DNA of 64,000 nucleotides. It comes from Marchantia polymorpha subsp. ruderalis. Lineage: Eukaryota > Streptophyta > Marchantiopsida > Marchantiales > Marchantiaceae. Of the stretch, positions 12,601 to 24,699 are shown piece by piece. The stretch is taken from contig AP031351.1 in the NCBI GenBank assembly GCA_037833965.1, positions 30,020,501 through 30,084,500 on the forward strand, read 5' to 3'. Position 1 is the stretch's first letter. Every line of letters begins with the position of its first letter. The position numbers were made by a program, and so were the translations under genes. The notes under the pieces were generated by a model, which saw nothing but the letters and a program-made list of their open reading frames with translations, was not told the origin of the DNA and ran no database searches.

Positions 12601-15600
12601 CAAATCGAATCATGTGATGAAAATTGGTAATCGGACATGGAGGCGTTTTCAAAAGTTTTGATTTTTCTTTATTAAGAATGCGCAAAGCGTTGACATTTGT
12701 GGTAATAAATGAAAAATATTCTATTCAAAGTTGAATGAGTATATTAGACTTAACACCAAAGAACCAAAAAAAATTGAAATTTTTTCATTATTTTCATTCG
12801 CATAAATTTTTAATGTTATGAATAGAAATAAAAAATTTCTATATTCATACAAAATTTATTTAGAAATTAGAATTTTATTTATTTTAAGTACATATTAACA
12901 GATAGCATACAATTACATATCATTTTTATAAATCAAGAAAGTTGTATATTGATGTTATAATTGTGAAATAAATCATCTATTATAATTTTATTTAATTTAT
13001 TTAAAATAAGTATACTAACTTCTGTTTTTGCAGATTTTAGATCACAATCAGTAATGCTGTCAATTCTGATATGAAAGAAATAAACTAGTGAATCTGATAA
13101 TGCTTTCACATCAATACATTTCTGATCTATGAAAAAATTACATGAATTTGCATTGTCAACACGTAATTGAGTTTAAGATAAAGTACAAGATAGCGTAAAA
13201 ATATATTTATTCAACGTCATTTTTTAAATATCAAATAGTTCAAAAAGAATGAAAATGGTTTCACAAGTTTCATTTTAATGCAATTCATCCTCAATTCATG
13301 CTCTTTAACATATTTTTGCATTATCCATTTTTTTCATTTTAAACTATCATATTGTGAAAAAATTTAATTATATCATCCAAGATAATTTTTTTAAGAAAGA
13401 AAAGTTTACATAATCAATTTTATAAATTTTCTATTTAAACTCTGGATATTCTGGATACTCTGGAATTTTTTGAATATATAAAAATCTGGACAAAAATTTA
13501 GTTTAAATAAAATTAATCAAAAACATATCCTGATTATGCTGGTAAAAACAGCATACTTAAGATTTTACCAGCATCTGGATTAATTATCAGATTCTAGATA
13601 AAATTGAATTGTATATCAAATAATATAGAACATATTAAAATTTTGAAGATTTTCAATTCGTTTTTTCTCGATTTAGTTTTAAAGTTGTGATCTCGTAAAG
13701 ATATTATGTCAAATTTAGAATATTTTCTCAAAAATTTTCAAAAAATGTTATTCAAAAAATGTAATACTAATAATTTTACTTTAAATTCAAATTCATTTTA
13801 TTCGATAAATTATTAAATTTTTATAAATTTTTTATTAATTAACTTAGCCGAATCGAATATACGAATGTTAACTGGACATTAAATTTCATACGAACATGGA
13901 AAGACCTTATCAATTGGGGCATAGATGAATCAAAATGTGAATGTTCAACTTAGGTCCAAACAGCGTTGTGATGCAAAGGTTGACCTGGTGCAAACACGAT
14001 AATACTAAGCCTCGATATTATTGTAATAATTATTGTATTAAACTTTTCTAGACAGTATATAAGCATAAAAAAACATCAGGGAACACTCTTGAGATTTTGT
14101 TGGTTCAAATAAACTAAACCGTGTGAGTTTGATCTTGACATCGACTACATGCTTAAATTTTAATTGCTCTTTACATATAGGATCCACCTTCATATCCTCT
14201 GCACAGCTTTCCAAGTTCTTTTCTCTCGTATATTCCCTCCATGACTTTCGAGTATCATACTTTTGAAATTATATTATAACATATGTTCCTGTAACCATTT
14301 GTTGCGTGACATCAGAAGATGATATACTCATTTTCCATAATTAATATCTCAAAGTTCTCTATCACAACTGTACTCAAGTTTTGAATCTTTAGTATCAAGT
14401 CGTGAATTAAAATTCTCAATGGGGATAGGTTTCGAGTCTGAATTTGTTTCACCTTTGATTTTATATAATCAGAGCTTTGAAGTCGGTGTGATGCATGTTT
14501 ACATAGCAAACCTGTTGTGAGCTTTCAGCTCTTCAGGTTTTGATTGCAACGACCGATTTTGTAATTCACTCGTATTGGATATGACAATCGAGATATTCCA
14601 GAAGTAGTATTAATTCTTAACAGGAAGTTGATACTCGAGATTCAATTTTGAACTGCTGGAGCTTGCTATAGCTATCATCCAAGTCATGATTTTCCCACCA
14701 ATGACAGCAAGGGTACAAAAATTTTTACATAAAATCTAGACTGGATTACAATTATACTTGCATCTAGGTAAATCAATAGATGTGTAAATTTTATTCTATG
14801 TGTAAAAGAATTCTATATTCTTTTCTGCAAAAACTCATCGAACTTGTTGAAAGAATTTGAAACGTGTCAATCCAATAACACTTGCTTAAATTTCTTAAAA
14901 CACTAATTTCTTCCGAAAAAATATAATCTTGACATGTATATTTATACTTGATCTATCTTATAAACTGCATTTCGTGCATATAAATTGTGAAATCGATGCT
15001 TGTAATTCTATGCCTTATCGAAAAGAATACAATTGACGTATTGAATCCTAATAACTCTAAAATTTATTGCCTCAACAGTACAACTGTACAGTTATATTCT
15101 ATATTTATTCACTTGTAACATCACATCCAAATAAGGATTTGCGGTGTTCCAACTAAGCGTCCAATAATAGCAGTATGGTACAGCACATCCGGATTTCCTT
15201 AAATTAGAAAGTCATAAAAGTGTCCGGGAAATTGGCTTGTCTTTTTATGAGATTATCGTTGACTAGTATTTCGGAGATTATGTCAGAAGGAGTGACTGAT
15301 CCTCTAACAACATCTTTACAGCCATAGACTGATTCAAGACTTTATCCCAACAAGAATATTCATGAAGACAAATTCAAGGCAAAAGTAACTCGGTAGACGA
15401 GGGCTGGGACTCCATGGATTGACTCAAATTTTCTTCTCCATACGAATGCCAAGCGGAAAAGCTATTAACCAATGTTGGGATCCAATCACACATCTTTGAG
15501 CTAGTATTATATTACAGCTGAAATCCCCTCTGAGCTCCACAACAAATTTTTCTAGGTGTATGATACTTGGCATGTGTCCGCCACGCTCAACCGCGTTGCA

Positions 15601-15800
15601 AAATCTGAGATTCTGGTGTAACCTGGCAGTGGTATCTCTTTAATGAAAGTCAAATTTTGGTTTTTGACCCGTTGAACTAAAACCTGCCATTAGTCGAAGT
15701 CAACATTTCAGGTAGAACAACGTATGATTCAACGGTTAGAGACTTTCGACATTTTTTAATACTCACGGTAGCTACAACAACGTACGTCTCTTATAACACG
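12601..15800. other. AT-rich block with LTR-like fragment
   Basis: Mostly AT-rich, non-coding sequence. At about 13990-14130 a TATATAAGC box is followed about 60 bp downstream by AATAAACTAAACCGTGTGAG, an arrangement like the promoter and R/U5 part of a plant LTR. No primer-binding site, partner LTR or coding sequence was found, so this is at most a remnant. Confidence 0.25.
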
Positions 15801-15812
15801 TGATCTCAATCG

Positions 15813-16392
15813 ATGTTGAGTGAGTGAGCTTTTCTGATTGTTAATTATATTTGTTGTTGCTATTTGCTCCTACTTCTCGCTTTTTGGTCTACTATCAGAA
15901 CTTTTCATTCGATGGTCTTCCATGCGAAGGTCTTCCACGGTCGAAACTAACTTCAAAGGTGGAAAATTATTGATCTATTCTCAGAAATAAAGTACAGAAA
16001 CTTCTGTTGCCACATCGATACCTCTTTTGGGGAATTAGAATTCTTCGTGTCACATGAGAAGAAGTCCCATTTTCTATTCAATGTTGTAACGCTCAATCCA
16101 AATGTTGAGTGAGTGAGCTTTTCTGATTGTTAATTATATTTGTTGTTGCTATTTGCTCCTACTTCTCGCTTTTTGGTCTACCATCAGAACTTTTCATTCG
16201 ATGGTCTTCCATGCGAAGGTCTTCCACGGTCAAAACTAACTTCAAAGGTCGAAGAAAAGATTGATCTATTCTCAGAAATAAAGTACAGAAACTTCTGTTG
16301 CCACATCGATACCTCTTTTGGGGAATTAGAATTCTTCGTGTCACATGAGAAGAAGTCACATTTTCTATTCAATGTTGTAACGCTCAATCCAA
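15813..16392. repeat. 289-bp direct tandem duplication
   Basis: Two adjacent near-identical copies, 15813-16101 and 16102-16392, both starting ATGTTGAGTGAGTGAGC. They differ by a few substitutions and a short indel: the first copy reads AAAGGTGGAAAATTATTG where the second reads AAAGGTCGAAGAAAAGATTG. The junction carries the short repeat CTCAATC. The low divergence implies recent duplication. The second copy keeps an open plus-strand frame that the first has lost. Confidence 0.92.
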
Positions 16393-16454
16393 AGCTCCAA
16401 CTGCGAATCAACAGCTCAAGAGGCATGGCAATAATCATGGCATGCACAACATAG
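16140..16454 (+). pseudogene. Unrecognised coding-like frame inside the duplication
   Basis: About 104 codons without a stop, beginning in the second duplicated copy and running past its end. The translation looks protein-like (SKVEEKIDLFSEIKYRNFCC and so on) but there is no ATG at the beginning, so it would be an internal exon or a broken gene. The equivalent frame in the first copy is interrupted by the indel. No family was recognised. It could be a remnant of a gene whose tail is the frame at 16532-16900. Confidence 0.2.
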
Positions 16455-16531
16455 TGTGACACATTATTCAATCAGGCCCACCGCAATCTAGTTCACCAGT
16501 GCATGTCCTAGACACCTGAATTCCGGAATGG

Positions 16532-16900
16532 ATGTTTCCAGAAGCAGAGCAGATGCAGTCAAGATATGTTGTTGCGATCCTGATCGATCTTTCTGGATCG
16601 ATCATCGGCCTGGACATGGCTGAGGCCCTGGGTTGTATCACAACTTGCGGCAGCAAGCGTGGTATGACTGCACAACTCCTCCGCTGGGGCAACTCGTTGC
16701 TCAGACTTCGTCGAAGTGAAAAGTTAGCCGTCTTGTTATACGAAGCAGGCCGTGACCGGTTTGGAATCCACGATTGCGAAAGTACAGATATTTCAGACGA
16801 AATAGAATCGATCGGCACACGGTATGTGACAGAGCATATTACGAGATACCACCCGGACCCGGAAGATTCTCTGGTTGTGTGGCTGGAATATCGGCACTGA
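16532..16900 (+). CDS. Unrecognised open frame, 122 residues
   Basis: Open frame from ATG with balanced composition. It contains VVAILIDLSGSI at about 13-24. The DLSGS part matches the DxSxS metal-binding spacing of von Willebrand A domains, but the surrounding fold cannot be confirmed in so short a protein. It lies just downstream of the tandem duplication. It could be an exon, a pseudogene tail or chance. Confidence 0.2.
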   Translation: MFPEAEQMQSRYVVAILIDLSGSIIGLDMAEALGCITTCGSKRGMTAQLLRWGNSLLRLRRSEKLAVLLYEAGRDRFGIHDCESTDISDEIESIGTRYVTEHITRYHPDPEDSLVVWLEYRH

Positions 16901-17850
16901 GTTCAACAGTAGCCACCATCATAGACCCGAGAACCACATGGCTTTAATTCCACCCGCTGAATCGGTCTTGGATCCGCCGTTTGTTCGTCCTGAACTTTCG
17001 CAATTAGCTCCTCGGACAGATCATATTCTGATCAACTACTAGCAGCAGGGTTAACGACCAGGTCCTCCATACACCACTTGAATCTCATGTCACTCAAAGT
17101 CACCAAATTTCGTTACCTTCGCCCCGGATTTCCTGTGGTTGCAACCAGTTAGAGGGTTTCTAACGTGGCATGCTGACGAACCCAGAACGTGCGTGTTTGA
17201 TCGGCTCGCCGAAGATTTCAAAACGCGGTCCACCGATCTGCCTCCGCATACTTCTCGGTTCCGAGCGAGAAGTGCAAGAGGTTTTGGGTTTCACTTGGGG
17301 AATCTTAGACTTCGTCAAACTCCACAATTTCCTGGGAATCCCCGCTGGACAGCAGTTGGTTAGATGGGTTCCGGCTCCAGATTCAGCGAACATTCATAAC
17401 GAATTGTCCTCGCTAGTTCCGTGGCCACTTCAGCGAAGAAGAAAACGATTCCAGTTGCGGCACACGAACTGAAGACGAGAGTATCTCATAATATAGTCCT
17501 TATTTACAATGTTGAACACCGAACAGTCAAAGAACGCCAGAAGTGTATATTTACAAGCGTCAATGCAACGATTGCCTTGCAGTAGTTTATTCAAATTTCT
17601 TCTATCGGATGAATGAGCTCTTGGACGCTGAACTGATCTACCAACAGCCCCTCTCTCTATGGATGAATCTTTGTCGGTCGTAAATGACGACTCGGGGCCG
17701 TCGCCAAACAAACTCCCTTATCGTGGTCACCTGGCGCTTTGCACTCCAAAAGATTCACAAGTACAGTATAGGAAGGTTCGTCGATCTTCACGAATACAAG
17801 ACTACTGCAACTGAAACCGATAATGTACAAGGTCATGCATGCTGAACACA

Positions 17851-17896
17851 TTCTCCTCTGTCTCTCTGTCTCTCTTCTCTCTCTCTCTTTCTCTCT
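17851..17896. repeat. CT-rich microsatellite
   Basis: Imperfect (CT)n/(TCTG) pyrimidine tract. It lies about 420 bp beyond the stop codon of BAHD copy 2, in its probable downstream flank. Confidence 0.85.
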
Positions 17897-18316
17897 AATC
17901 TTTAGCCTTCGAGCACTGGCTACAGCCCTAGCTAATCAGTCAACTCAAAGAGTACAATAAATGCCAGCATTGGCTGTCTACGATTCAAACTATTTGTCAG
18001 AAGTTGGTGTCAGTCAGTGTCCGCCCTCTACAGCCTCTCCCAGATGAATTACTAAGGAATGTCATCTCTCCACAGTCGATGTAACGCGTCCGATCTCGAA
18101 AGAGTTGGCTGCGATGTCAGTAGCCAATTGTCTACGCCGATCCTGATGATGGTGATTGATATACCGTTCCTACAAGCTGAGCTGCTCAGATCTCGACCCG
18201 CACGGTACAAGCCGAATGAATGAATTAAGTACAACACTGAAAGAATGATGTGGGGATCGGGAAAAAATGTATGTGACAGATAGAGTTCAAAATGAAGGAA
18301 GCGCGACGGGAAAATT

Positions 18317-19975
18317 TCACGAGTGGAACACGGTGGCGAACGAAATCTGGCGCTGCAGCTTGGACATGCGGTCCGCATGCAGATTCAGCAGCGCCACCAT
18401 GTTGCCGGCGCCGTCCGCGCTGGGCATCATGGCGATCCCGTCGATGAGCGGCCGCGGCGGCGAATTGCGGGCCGCGAAGGTCGGGCGCCCCCACCCGAAC
18501 TCGATCTCGTACAGCGGGAAGAAGGTCCAGAAGGTGGCCGCGACGTCGTGCCCGAGCGAGTTCACGTGCTCGGACTTGGACGACGACATGCCCTTGTCCT
18601 CCACCCAGTCGATCAGCGACCGGAAGTACTCGTCGTTGATGTTGCGCGTGGCCGTGCGGATCAGGCTGGCCGCGTAGTGCACGCCCCCGTTGATGATGTC
18701 CGCCTCCTTGGCCACGGCGCAGGCGCTGCACACCACGTTGCCGAAGAACCCCGCCGGCAGGCGCAGGCGCTTGCGCCCGTCCACGAACATGAAGAACTTC
18801 GTCACGGTGTCGCGCGCGCTCTCGGCCGTGTACGCGTTGGCCGAGGCGCGCGCCTTCGTCATCTGGATCCACAGGTGCGCCGACACGCTCTCCGTCGACG
18901 TGTAAGGCCGCGGGGTGAACGGCGGCGGGTACAGGTTGGCGATGTCCTTCAGCTCCTTCACCTTCTCCTTGTCCAGGTGGAAGGTCCCGAGCCGAGCAGG
19001 CTCGGTGGTGCTCGCCTTGGCCGCCTCGGGGCAGATGTCCTCCAGGCTCTTGGTGCTGTACCCGTACACGAGGCTCGGGTTCAGAGGGTTACGAGGTGTG
19101 AGCATGCCGCGGTTGTGGTCCGGGCGCAACGAGATGGGCTTGTTCAGCGCCACCTCGGCCCACGAGCGCATGAAGTGCGTGCCCGAGAAGCCGTCGGCCA
19201 CCGTGTGGTGCCAGTTGGTGCCGATGGCGATCGTGCCGCAGCGGAACATGGTGACCTGGATGACCGTGACGGGCATGGGCGTGAGCTGGTCCGGCACGTA
19301 GATCGGGCCCGAGCCGACCTTGGCGATTTCCAGCCCGCTGAGCAGGTAGTTCGGCTGCGCGCCGCCCCAGTCCTTGAGCTCGGCGTCGACCACGGCCTCG
19401 ATGAAGATGGCGCCCTGGTCGTCGCACAGCAGATCGACCACGCCGTCCTCGCGCAGCGTCAGGCGCCCGGCCAGCGGGTAGAAGTCTACGAGTGTTTTGG
19501 CCAGCGTGGTCTTGAGGAAGGCCACCACGTCCATGAACGAGTTGTCGGCGTCGATGACATTGGTGTAGAAGTGGATGACGCTGCTGAAGGTCGGGTTCAC
19601 GACGCGATCCAGATTGCTCAGCTTCAGCCAGTGCTCCTGCGTGGGCGTCTCGGGGCGCACGATCGTCTTCGACAGCGGGCGCACTTTGGCCCGCGGCGTC
19701 TGCGGGTCCGTGGCCTTGTGCTCCTCCTCGACGGGGTGCGGCGTGAGGGCGATGATGTTCTGCCCCTGCTCCTCCTGCTCCTGCAGCTCCTCGTCCTCGC
19801 CTATCGTGACCATTTCCTTGGGCATGGGCGTGCTGGGAGGCGTGCTGAAGATGTCCCTCGGCCTGGGCGTTGGCGCCACCGGCAGGTCCCTGTCGATCGC
19901 TTCATGGAATTCCTCGTCCTCCTCTGAATCCGACTCTACCCCGCTGTCCGTCCTCTTGGAAAACATCTGCCCCAT
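18317..19975 (-). CDS. BAHD acyltransferase, copy 2, with acidic N-terminal extension
   Basis: Intact single-exon frame of 552 residues. An in-frame TGA 21 nt upstream of the ATG shows that the extension is not an artefact of start choice. Seen: HTVAD at 257-261 within NWHHTVADGFSG, EFGWGRP at 492-498 (DFGWG-type motif), LSNLDRVV at 119-126 and FGNVVCSACA at 411-420. The catalytic body begins near residue 100. Residues 1-100 are extra compared with normal family members: acidic (ESDSEEDEEFHEAIDRD at 14-30), then rich in Ser/Thr-Pro (STPPSTPMP, 44-52). The protein starts MGQMFSKR, which fits the N-myristoylation pattern of Gly2, Ser6 and following basic residues. Known family members are soluble, so membrane anchoring is inference. 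Third codon positions are strongly G/C, more so than in the paralogue at 162-1625. Substrate is unknown; motifs are HCT/SHT-like. Confidence 0.94.
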   Translation of the reverse strand: MGQMFSKRTDSGVESDSEEDEEFHEAIDRDLPVAPTPRPRDIFSTPPSTPMPKEMVTIGEDEELQEQEEQGQNIIALTPHPVEEEHKATDPQTPRAKVRPLSKTIVRPETPTQEHWLKLSNLDRVVNPTFSSVIHFYTNVIDADNSFMDVVAFLKTTLAKTLVDFYPLAGRLTLREDGVVDLLCDDQGAIFIEAVVDAELKDWGGAQPNYLLSGLEIAKVGSGPIYVPDQLTPMPVTVIQVTMFRCGTIAIGTNWHHTVADGFSGTHFMRSWAEVALNKPISLRPDHNRGMLTPRNPLNPSLVYGYSTKSLEDICPEAAKASTTEPARLGTFHLDKEKVKELKDIANLYPPPFTPRPYTSTESVSAHLWIQMTKARASANAYTAESARDTVTKFFMFVDGRKRLRLPAGFFGNVVCSACAVAKEADIINGGVHYAASLIRTATRNINDEYFRSLIDWVEDKGMSSSKSEHVNSLGHDVAATFWTFFPLYEIEFGWGRPTFAARNSPPRPLIDGIAMMPSADGAGNMVALLNLHADRMSKLQRQISFATVFHS

Positions 19976-20420
19976 CGTGTGGCCGGCAGCCTGTCACGAA
20001 TTGAATTGAGCCTCTCTCGAATTTCTCGTTCCGATCGGGCTCCCTGCACACGGCTCTGATCCCTCTCGTGCGCCTCTGCCTGATCTAAAATCACAACACA
20101 CTCGCTTCACAATCCTATCGATCTCCCGACCGATCCGCTAAATCGCATCTATCTCACAAGACCTTTGGATGATTTTTTGAAATTTAGAGTGAAATCCTTC
20201 GACCCCCACCACTACTGCTCCGCGCTGACACAAGGCATCAATTCAAGCAACAAACTTTGTCGGAGCAGCACGAAAACCATCTGAAACTCGTGGAACGACC
20301 AAATCGGTTCTACATACCAGTTGAAGCATAGAGGAGAAAGAGAGAGACGAAAGGTTGCAGCACAACGGTGGGTCTTGTGTCTGTTTAGCCTCTACTGCCT
20401 GCTTGAACCGAGCCGACGAT

Positions 20421-20429
20421 GGTATATAG
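20421..20429 (-). promoter_or_regulatory. TATA box candidate for BAHD copy 2
   Basis: CTATATACC on the minus strand, embedded in GC-rich sequence (GGCGCAGCG just upstream), about 445 bp before the start codon. The start site would fall near 20390 and give a leader of roughly 400 nt. An isolated TATA motif in such GC-rich context is suggestive; there is no transcript evidence here. Confidence 0.4.
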
Positions 20430-23400
20430 CGCTGCGCCCCGGCGAGGAAGCGTTCTTCCCGAGGACCCCACGTCCGAGCTCAGCCAGGCCCCAGAGGCGA
20501 GGGCTCTCAACGATGAACGCGTCCATGTTCAATTGGTTGTCGTCTTTAGGACCGAGTCCTCTTGCGCGTTGACATGGCCTCGGTTCAGCATTCCAGATCA
20601 AGCTCCACAGACGTGCTTCCCCTGGCCGGTGGGGCCCTCGCCGAGAGGCTTCTCCCGGACGAGTGATTCGTTGTGTGCGAGTAGAGCCGATCGAATGGCC
20701 CTTCCCATCCACGATCGATGGCGCTGTTCGATGCCCGAGATCGACCAGCGTCTCGCACCCTGAGCCTCAGGCTCAGGCCCGTGGGGGACTTATTTACACA
20801 TTCAGCCTTGCAGCTCTGCTAACTCGTGCATGCGGGCACATTCAGCACTCGTTATATTTAGCCTTCGGCGCTAAGAGCGCATGTCCTATCCTCCCAGGTC
20901 CTTAACCTCTTCCTCCTCCGCATCCCGATCCCCTTCATAAGGACTCCGTTCCTACGGAGGGGATCTTCGAACATCTCCTCCCTGTTCATGCTTCCACCAA
21001 TTCTTATACTTGATCTGGACACTATGCTGACTCGTGATCCGTACTACAGGTTTATCTCAGATACCCTTCTTTCGGTTCTAACGACTCGAATTTCGTGAAA
21101 CGTACTGATAATGATATGCTGGAGAGCTGATTAATGATGAGTCCTGCTTCATAAGGACAGTACTATGATTTATCTGCAAAACGGATGGCGGTCTCCCATC
21201 TCTCCGAGTTCTGATCTCTGTGTTAAAGAAATGAGTGGATGTATGATCCGAAGTCAACGCTCAAAGAGAAGGGATATATGTGCGCATATTTTATTATGAT
21301 GTCTCCGTTTGGAAGCTGACGAGTAGATCGTGAGGATGGATCGCAGGTGGTCGTCTCTACGAAAAGTCCAGTGTATCTCGTGAAAGTCAACAGAATCCGC
21401 AGTTTAATGAACGGAGTGGTAACTTGAGCATGCGAGATTTTCCACTTAACATGTAATCAGATGCCTGAGCAGGCTGCTGGTATATTCTCCTTTCAGCCGA
21501 GGTGGAACGAACGAGGATCAGTTCGAGAATTCCCAACGTGGATCAGAGGTCAGCGAAGGGGAATCTTAACCTTTGTCTTTCATTTGTGCGATAATAGTAA
21601 CTGCGAGGGAAGAGACGGAAAAGTTTGTCGCCACCAACTCTAGCATCTTTTGGACATCTTCCTGAGCCCCGACCTGATTCCCGAGTCTCGACAGTCGATT
21701 GGACTTGTGGGAGATTGGACCCCTTCTCTTTAATAACGATTGACTTCCAGGTACGGAGAGGTGATCGGATTAGGCCGAACGATGTTGCGAACGGAAGTCA
21801 AAATTTGTCGAATGCTCGGTGGGGTCCAATCGTCGCCTGCCGCCAAGTGGGCTGCCACAGTAAAGATCAAGCCAAGTCCTCGAGGGTAGAACTGAGGATT
21901 TCGATGACACCGGCTTGAGAACATTTGGCTCGGGACTGGAGCTTTCTATTGGCTGCAGGCCAGAAGATGACGGTGCTCCTGCGTTGGAAGACTCGACAGC
22001 ACAAGACTCAGTGCAATTCACTGCGGCTTTTCCAACTCAGTGAAAGAGAGACAGCTCGTGAAAAACAATAGATTCTCAACTCCAACTGTGGTTTGAGAAC
22101 AGCAGAGGGCCTAACCGTATACAATGGTCGACAAGGGTCAGCTTGCTAGAAACTCGTACTCATCCCCTTCTAGTCATCGTCGTTGATTTATTCTTTACAT
22201 CGTCGTTGATTTATTCTTTACCACAATAATTTATACTGTTGCGGCTATCTGCAACAACCTCTTTATGACGGTGCTGGATGCTTTCATTGGTTGACTTCGG
22301 TGGTATGATCTTGTAAAAATACACCTGTTGACCTACAGGTGTTGCAGGTGAGGCCGTGTGATTCAAGCTTACCAATTGCAAGTTACGGTACCTTTCCTGT
22401 AAGTGAAGCACTTGTTAGCAAATTCACAGAAAATTCACGGAATCAAGTTTGGCCTACCCCTTGGATTCTGCATGATTATTATCCATCACAATTATCTGGT
22501 ATGGCCTTCCTTACTTTTGCATGTACAGAAGAATGTAATCGTTCCTATATATTGTAGGGAATGGGGCCCTACATCCACGTTTCTCCTCCTTAACGGCCGA
22601 TTTCTTCTGGATATAATAAAAGAACTCACGAGGTGAAAGAAAGAGGCAGATGAAGAATTTATAGGTTCATAGAAGACAGGGCTAATTTATCACTTAACTT
22701 TGACTTTTTATATTATTGTTCTTTCTGTTTCTTTTCATTTGCTTCTTAAGGCTCTTATGCTCTCGGAACTAAGTTAATTAATCTTTTATCTGCATTTTCA
22801 CAAAGATGGATACAGTCCTGTCACATGAAATCATAGTTTTCCATTGAAACGTCGAACTTCATGATTTGTTCTCTCCTTATGATGGCGTTGCAAAAGAGCT
22901 TAGGTGTGGTCTGAATCCCAGCAATGTGACAATATATAAACACGTTCAATAATTGGTCGATGATCCCCCAGACATAGATACAACCTTCTCTGATTATGAA
23001 ATTATATGACGACTTTCTTGACTTCAGCTGTAAAGCATATTTCAAGTTTTTGCCCGAATTCATGCTGTCTTTTGGCCTCTACGAGGATCTTAGTCTCACG
23101 ATTCACTTACAAGAGATGCAAAACATTCTGACATAATTGTGTATGAGGAGTTATTTGACTAAGGGTACTCATAGGTTTGAAAATTCCCCCGTCTTTGACA
23201 GTTCCAGAAAAGAAGAGCTTGGATTCTAAGAAAAGGTCCAAGCATGACAAGGCGAAAATATAGATGATACGAACAGATATTCATTGAAAGTTTCTGTGTG
23301 CAAAGACCGTAATAATTTCTTCTTGTCGGTGTGTAAAGACCTTCATCTATTTATTTCTTTCTTTATTTATTTATTCATTTCTTTATTTATTTCAATCCAA

Positions 23401-23479
23401 AGCAACAGGGTAGGAAGCAGGAATTAATTTCAAAGTTATCTATCTTTCCTATTCTAGAAACTTTTAAGCACGTTAGATC
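20430..23479. other. Intergenic region upstream of BAHD copy 2
   Basis: The proximal 350 bp are GC-rich and promoter-like, then composition falls. Short frames on both strands carry no recognisable motif. A 23-bp unit is exactly repeated in tandem at 22176-22221. T-rich TTTA repeats occur at 23350-23395. Confidence 0.5.
22176..22221. repeat. 23-bp tandem duplication
   Basis: ATCGTCGTTGATTTATTCTT followed by TAC, present twice head-to-tail without a mismatch. Confidence 0.85.
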
Positions 23480-23839
23480 GAAGCATATTTTGCAAACTCA
23501 GAATGAGAACATTTCGATTAAAGAAAATGATGTTGAAGAGGTGGCACTTGGTGAAAGTTGGAAGGATCTATAACTAGAGGAATGTTCTAGCACATCATTC
23601 GTAGCATATTTTGCAAACTCAAAAGGAGAACATTTCGATTATATAAAATGATGTTGAAGAGGTAGGACTTGGTGAAAGTTGGAAGGAACTATAACTAGAG
23701 GAATGTTCTAGCACATCAATCGTAGCATATTTTGCAAATTCAGAATGAGAACATTTCGATTATATAAAATGATGTTGAAGAGGTAGGACTTGGTGAAAGT
23801 TGGAAGGAACTATAACTAGAGGAATGTTCTAGCACATCC
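23480..23839. repeat. Three-copy 121-bp tandem repeat
   Basis: AGCATATTTTGCAAA recurs at 23482, 23603 and 23724, a constant 121-bp period. Each unit ends GAATGTTCTAGCACATC. The second and third copies share differences from the first (ATTATATAAAATG against ATTAAAGAAAATG), so the array probably grew stepwise. No open frame spans it. Confidence 0.93.
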
Positions 23840-24699
23840 TTCTATGTGACTTAAATGTATAGCTGTTGAACTTTGGAGAGCGTCATGCAGTGAAACTTCA
23901 AGGTTTTGTAATTAACATAAGATTTTCCTACAGCGACCCTCACTTACTGTGCACGTGACCAGAGAAAGGAATAAATAATATATCCATTGTTTCTCTGCAG
24001 TATATCAGAATACCCGCTGATAAATAATTGCGTAACTATAGTTCAGAATATAAAGGTTGACAAATGGTCATTAAAAGTAGCAACTTGACTTTCTCATAAG
24101 ATTTGCATTGCTCCTGCTAGACTATTCAAGATTTTTCAAACAGTTTCGTTAAGTATCGAGACTTTCTTTCTTCAAATTTGGCAACGATGAGACGACCGCG
24201 TGCTTAGATGTGCCCAAAAAAGTGAGATGATTTCTCGCTTAAGCTCCGACTCTCGAATCGCAGGTACCAAGAAGCATGTAAAGAATTGATACCAGGCGTG
24301 AAGCACTGAAAACGAGGTCCCTGAAAGCTTTATGTAAAGGTTTGCTCCTCTTCGATGTCTTCTCGTCCGTTATAAAAATATTGGAGTATATAAGCCGAGA
24401 TCAAAGGGAAGTTCTAAGAAGAAGTTTGTATAGTAGTACTACAGTGAAATCACACCAAAGCTCCAAATATGAAGTCTGGAGAAAAAGAATTGAAGGAAAG
24501 TTTGAAGAGTAAGATATAGAGTGAGCAGACAGTGAATAAATTGGACGAAAGAAGTATTTGTGAAAAAAACTTTTAGCGTGAACATATCACACATTGCAAT
24601 CAGAAACACTGTTTGCACCAAGGTTAATAATAGGACAAAGCCAGACATGGATCAAAAGGTAGCTTTTAGGACATACAATCAGCAATCATAAATCAACAT

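Noticed and set aside
18323..19927. A 534-codon plus-strand open frame
   Set aside because: It is antisense to BAHD copy 2. The high third-position GC of that gene removes stops from the opposite strand, and the translation is an Arg/His/Gly-rich shadow with no domain.
23480..23839. CRISPR-like repeat array
   Set aside because: The units are contiguous 121-bp tandem repeats without spacers, in a plant genome.
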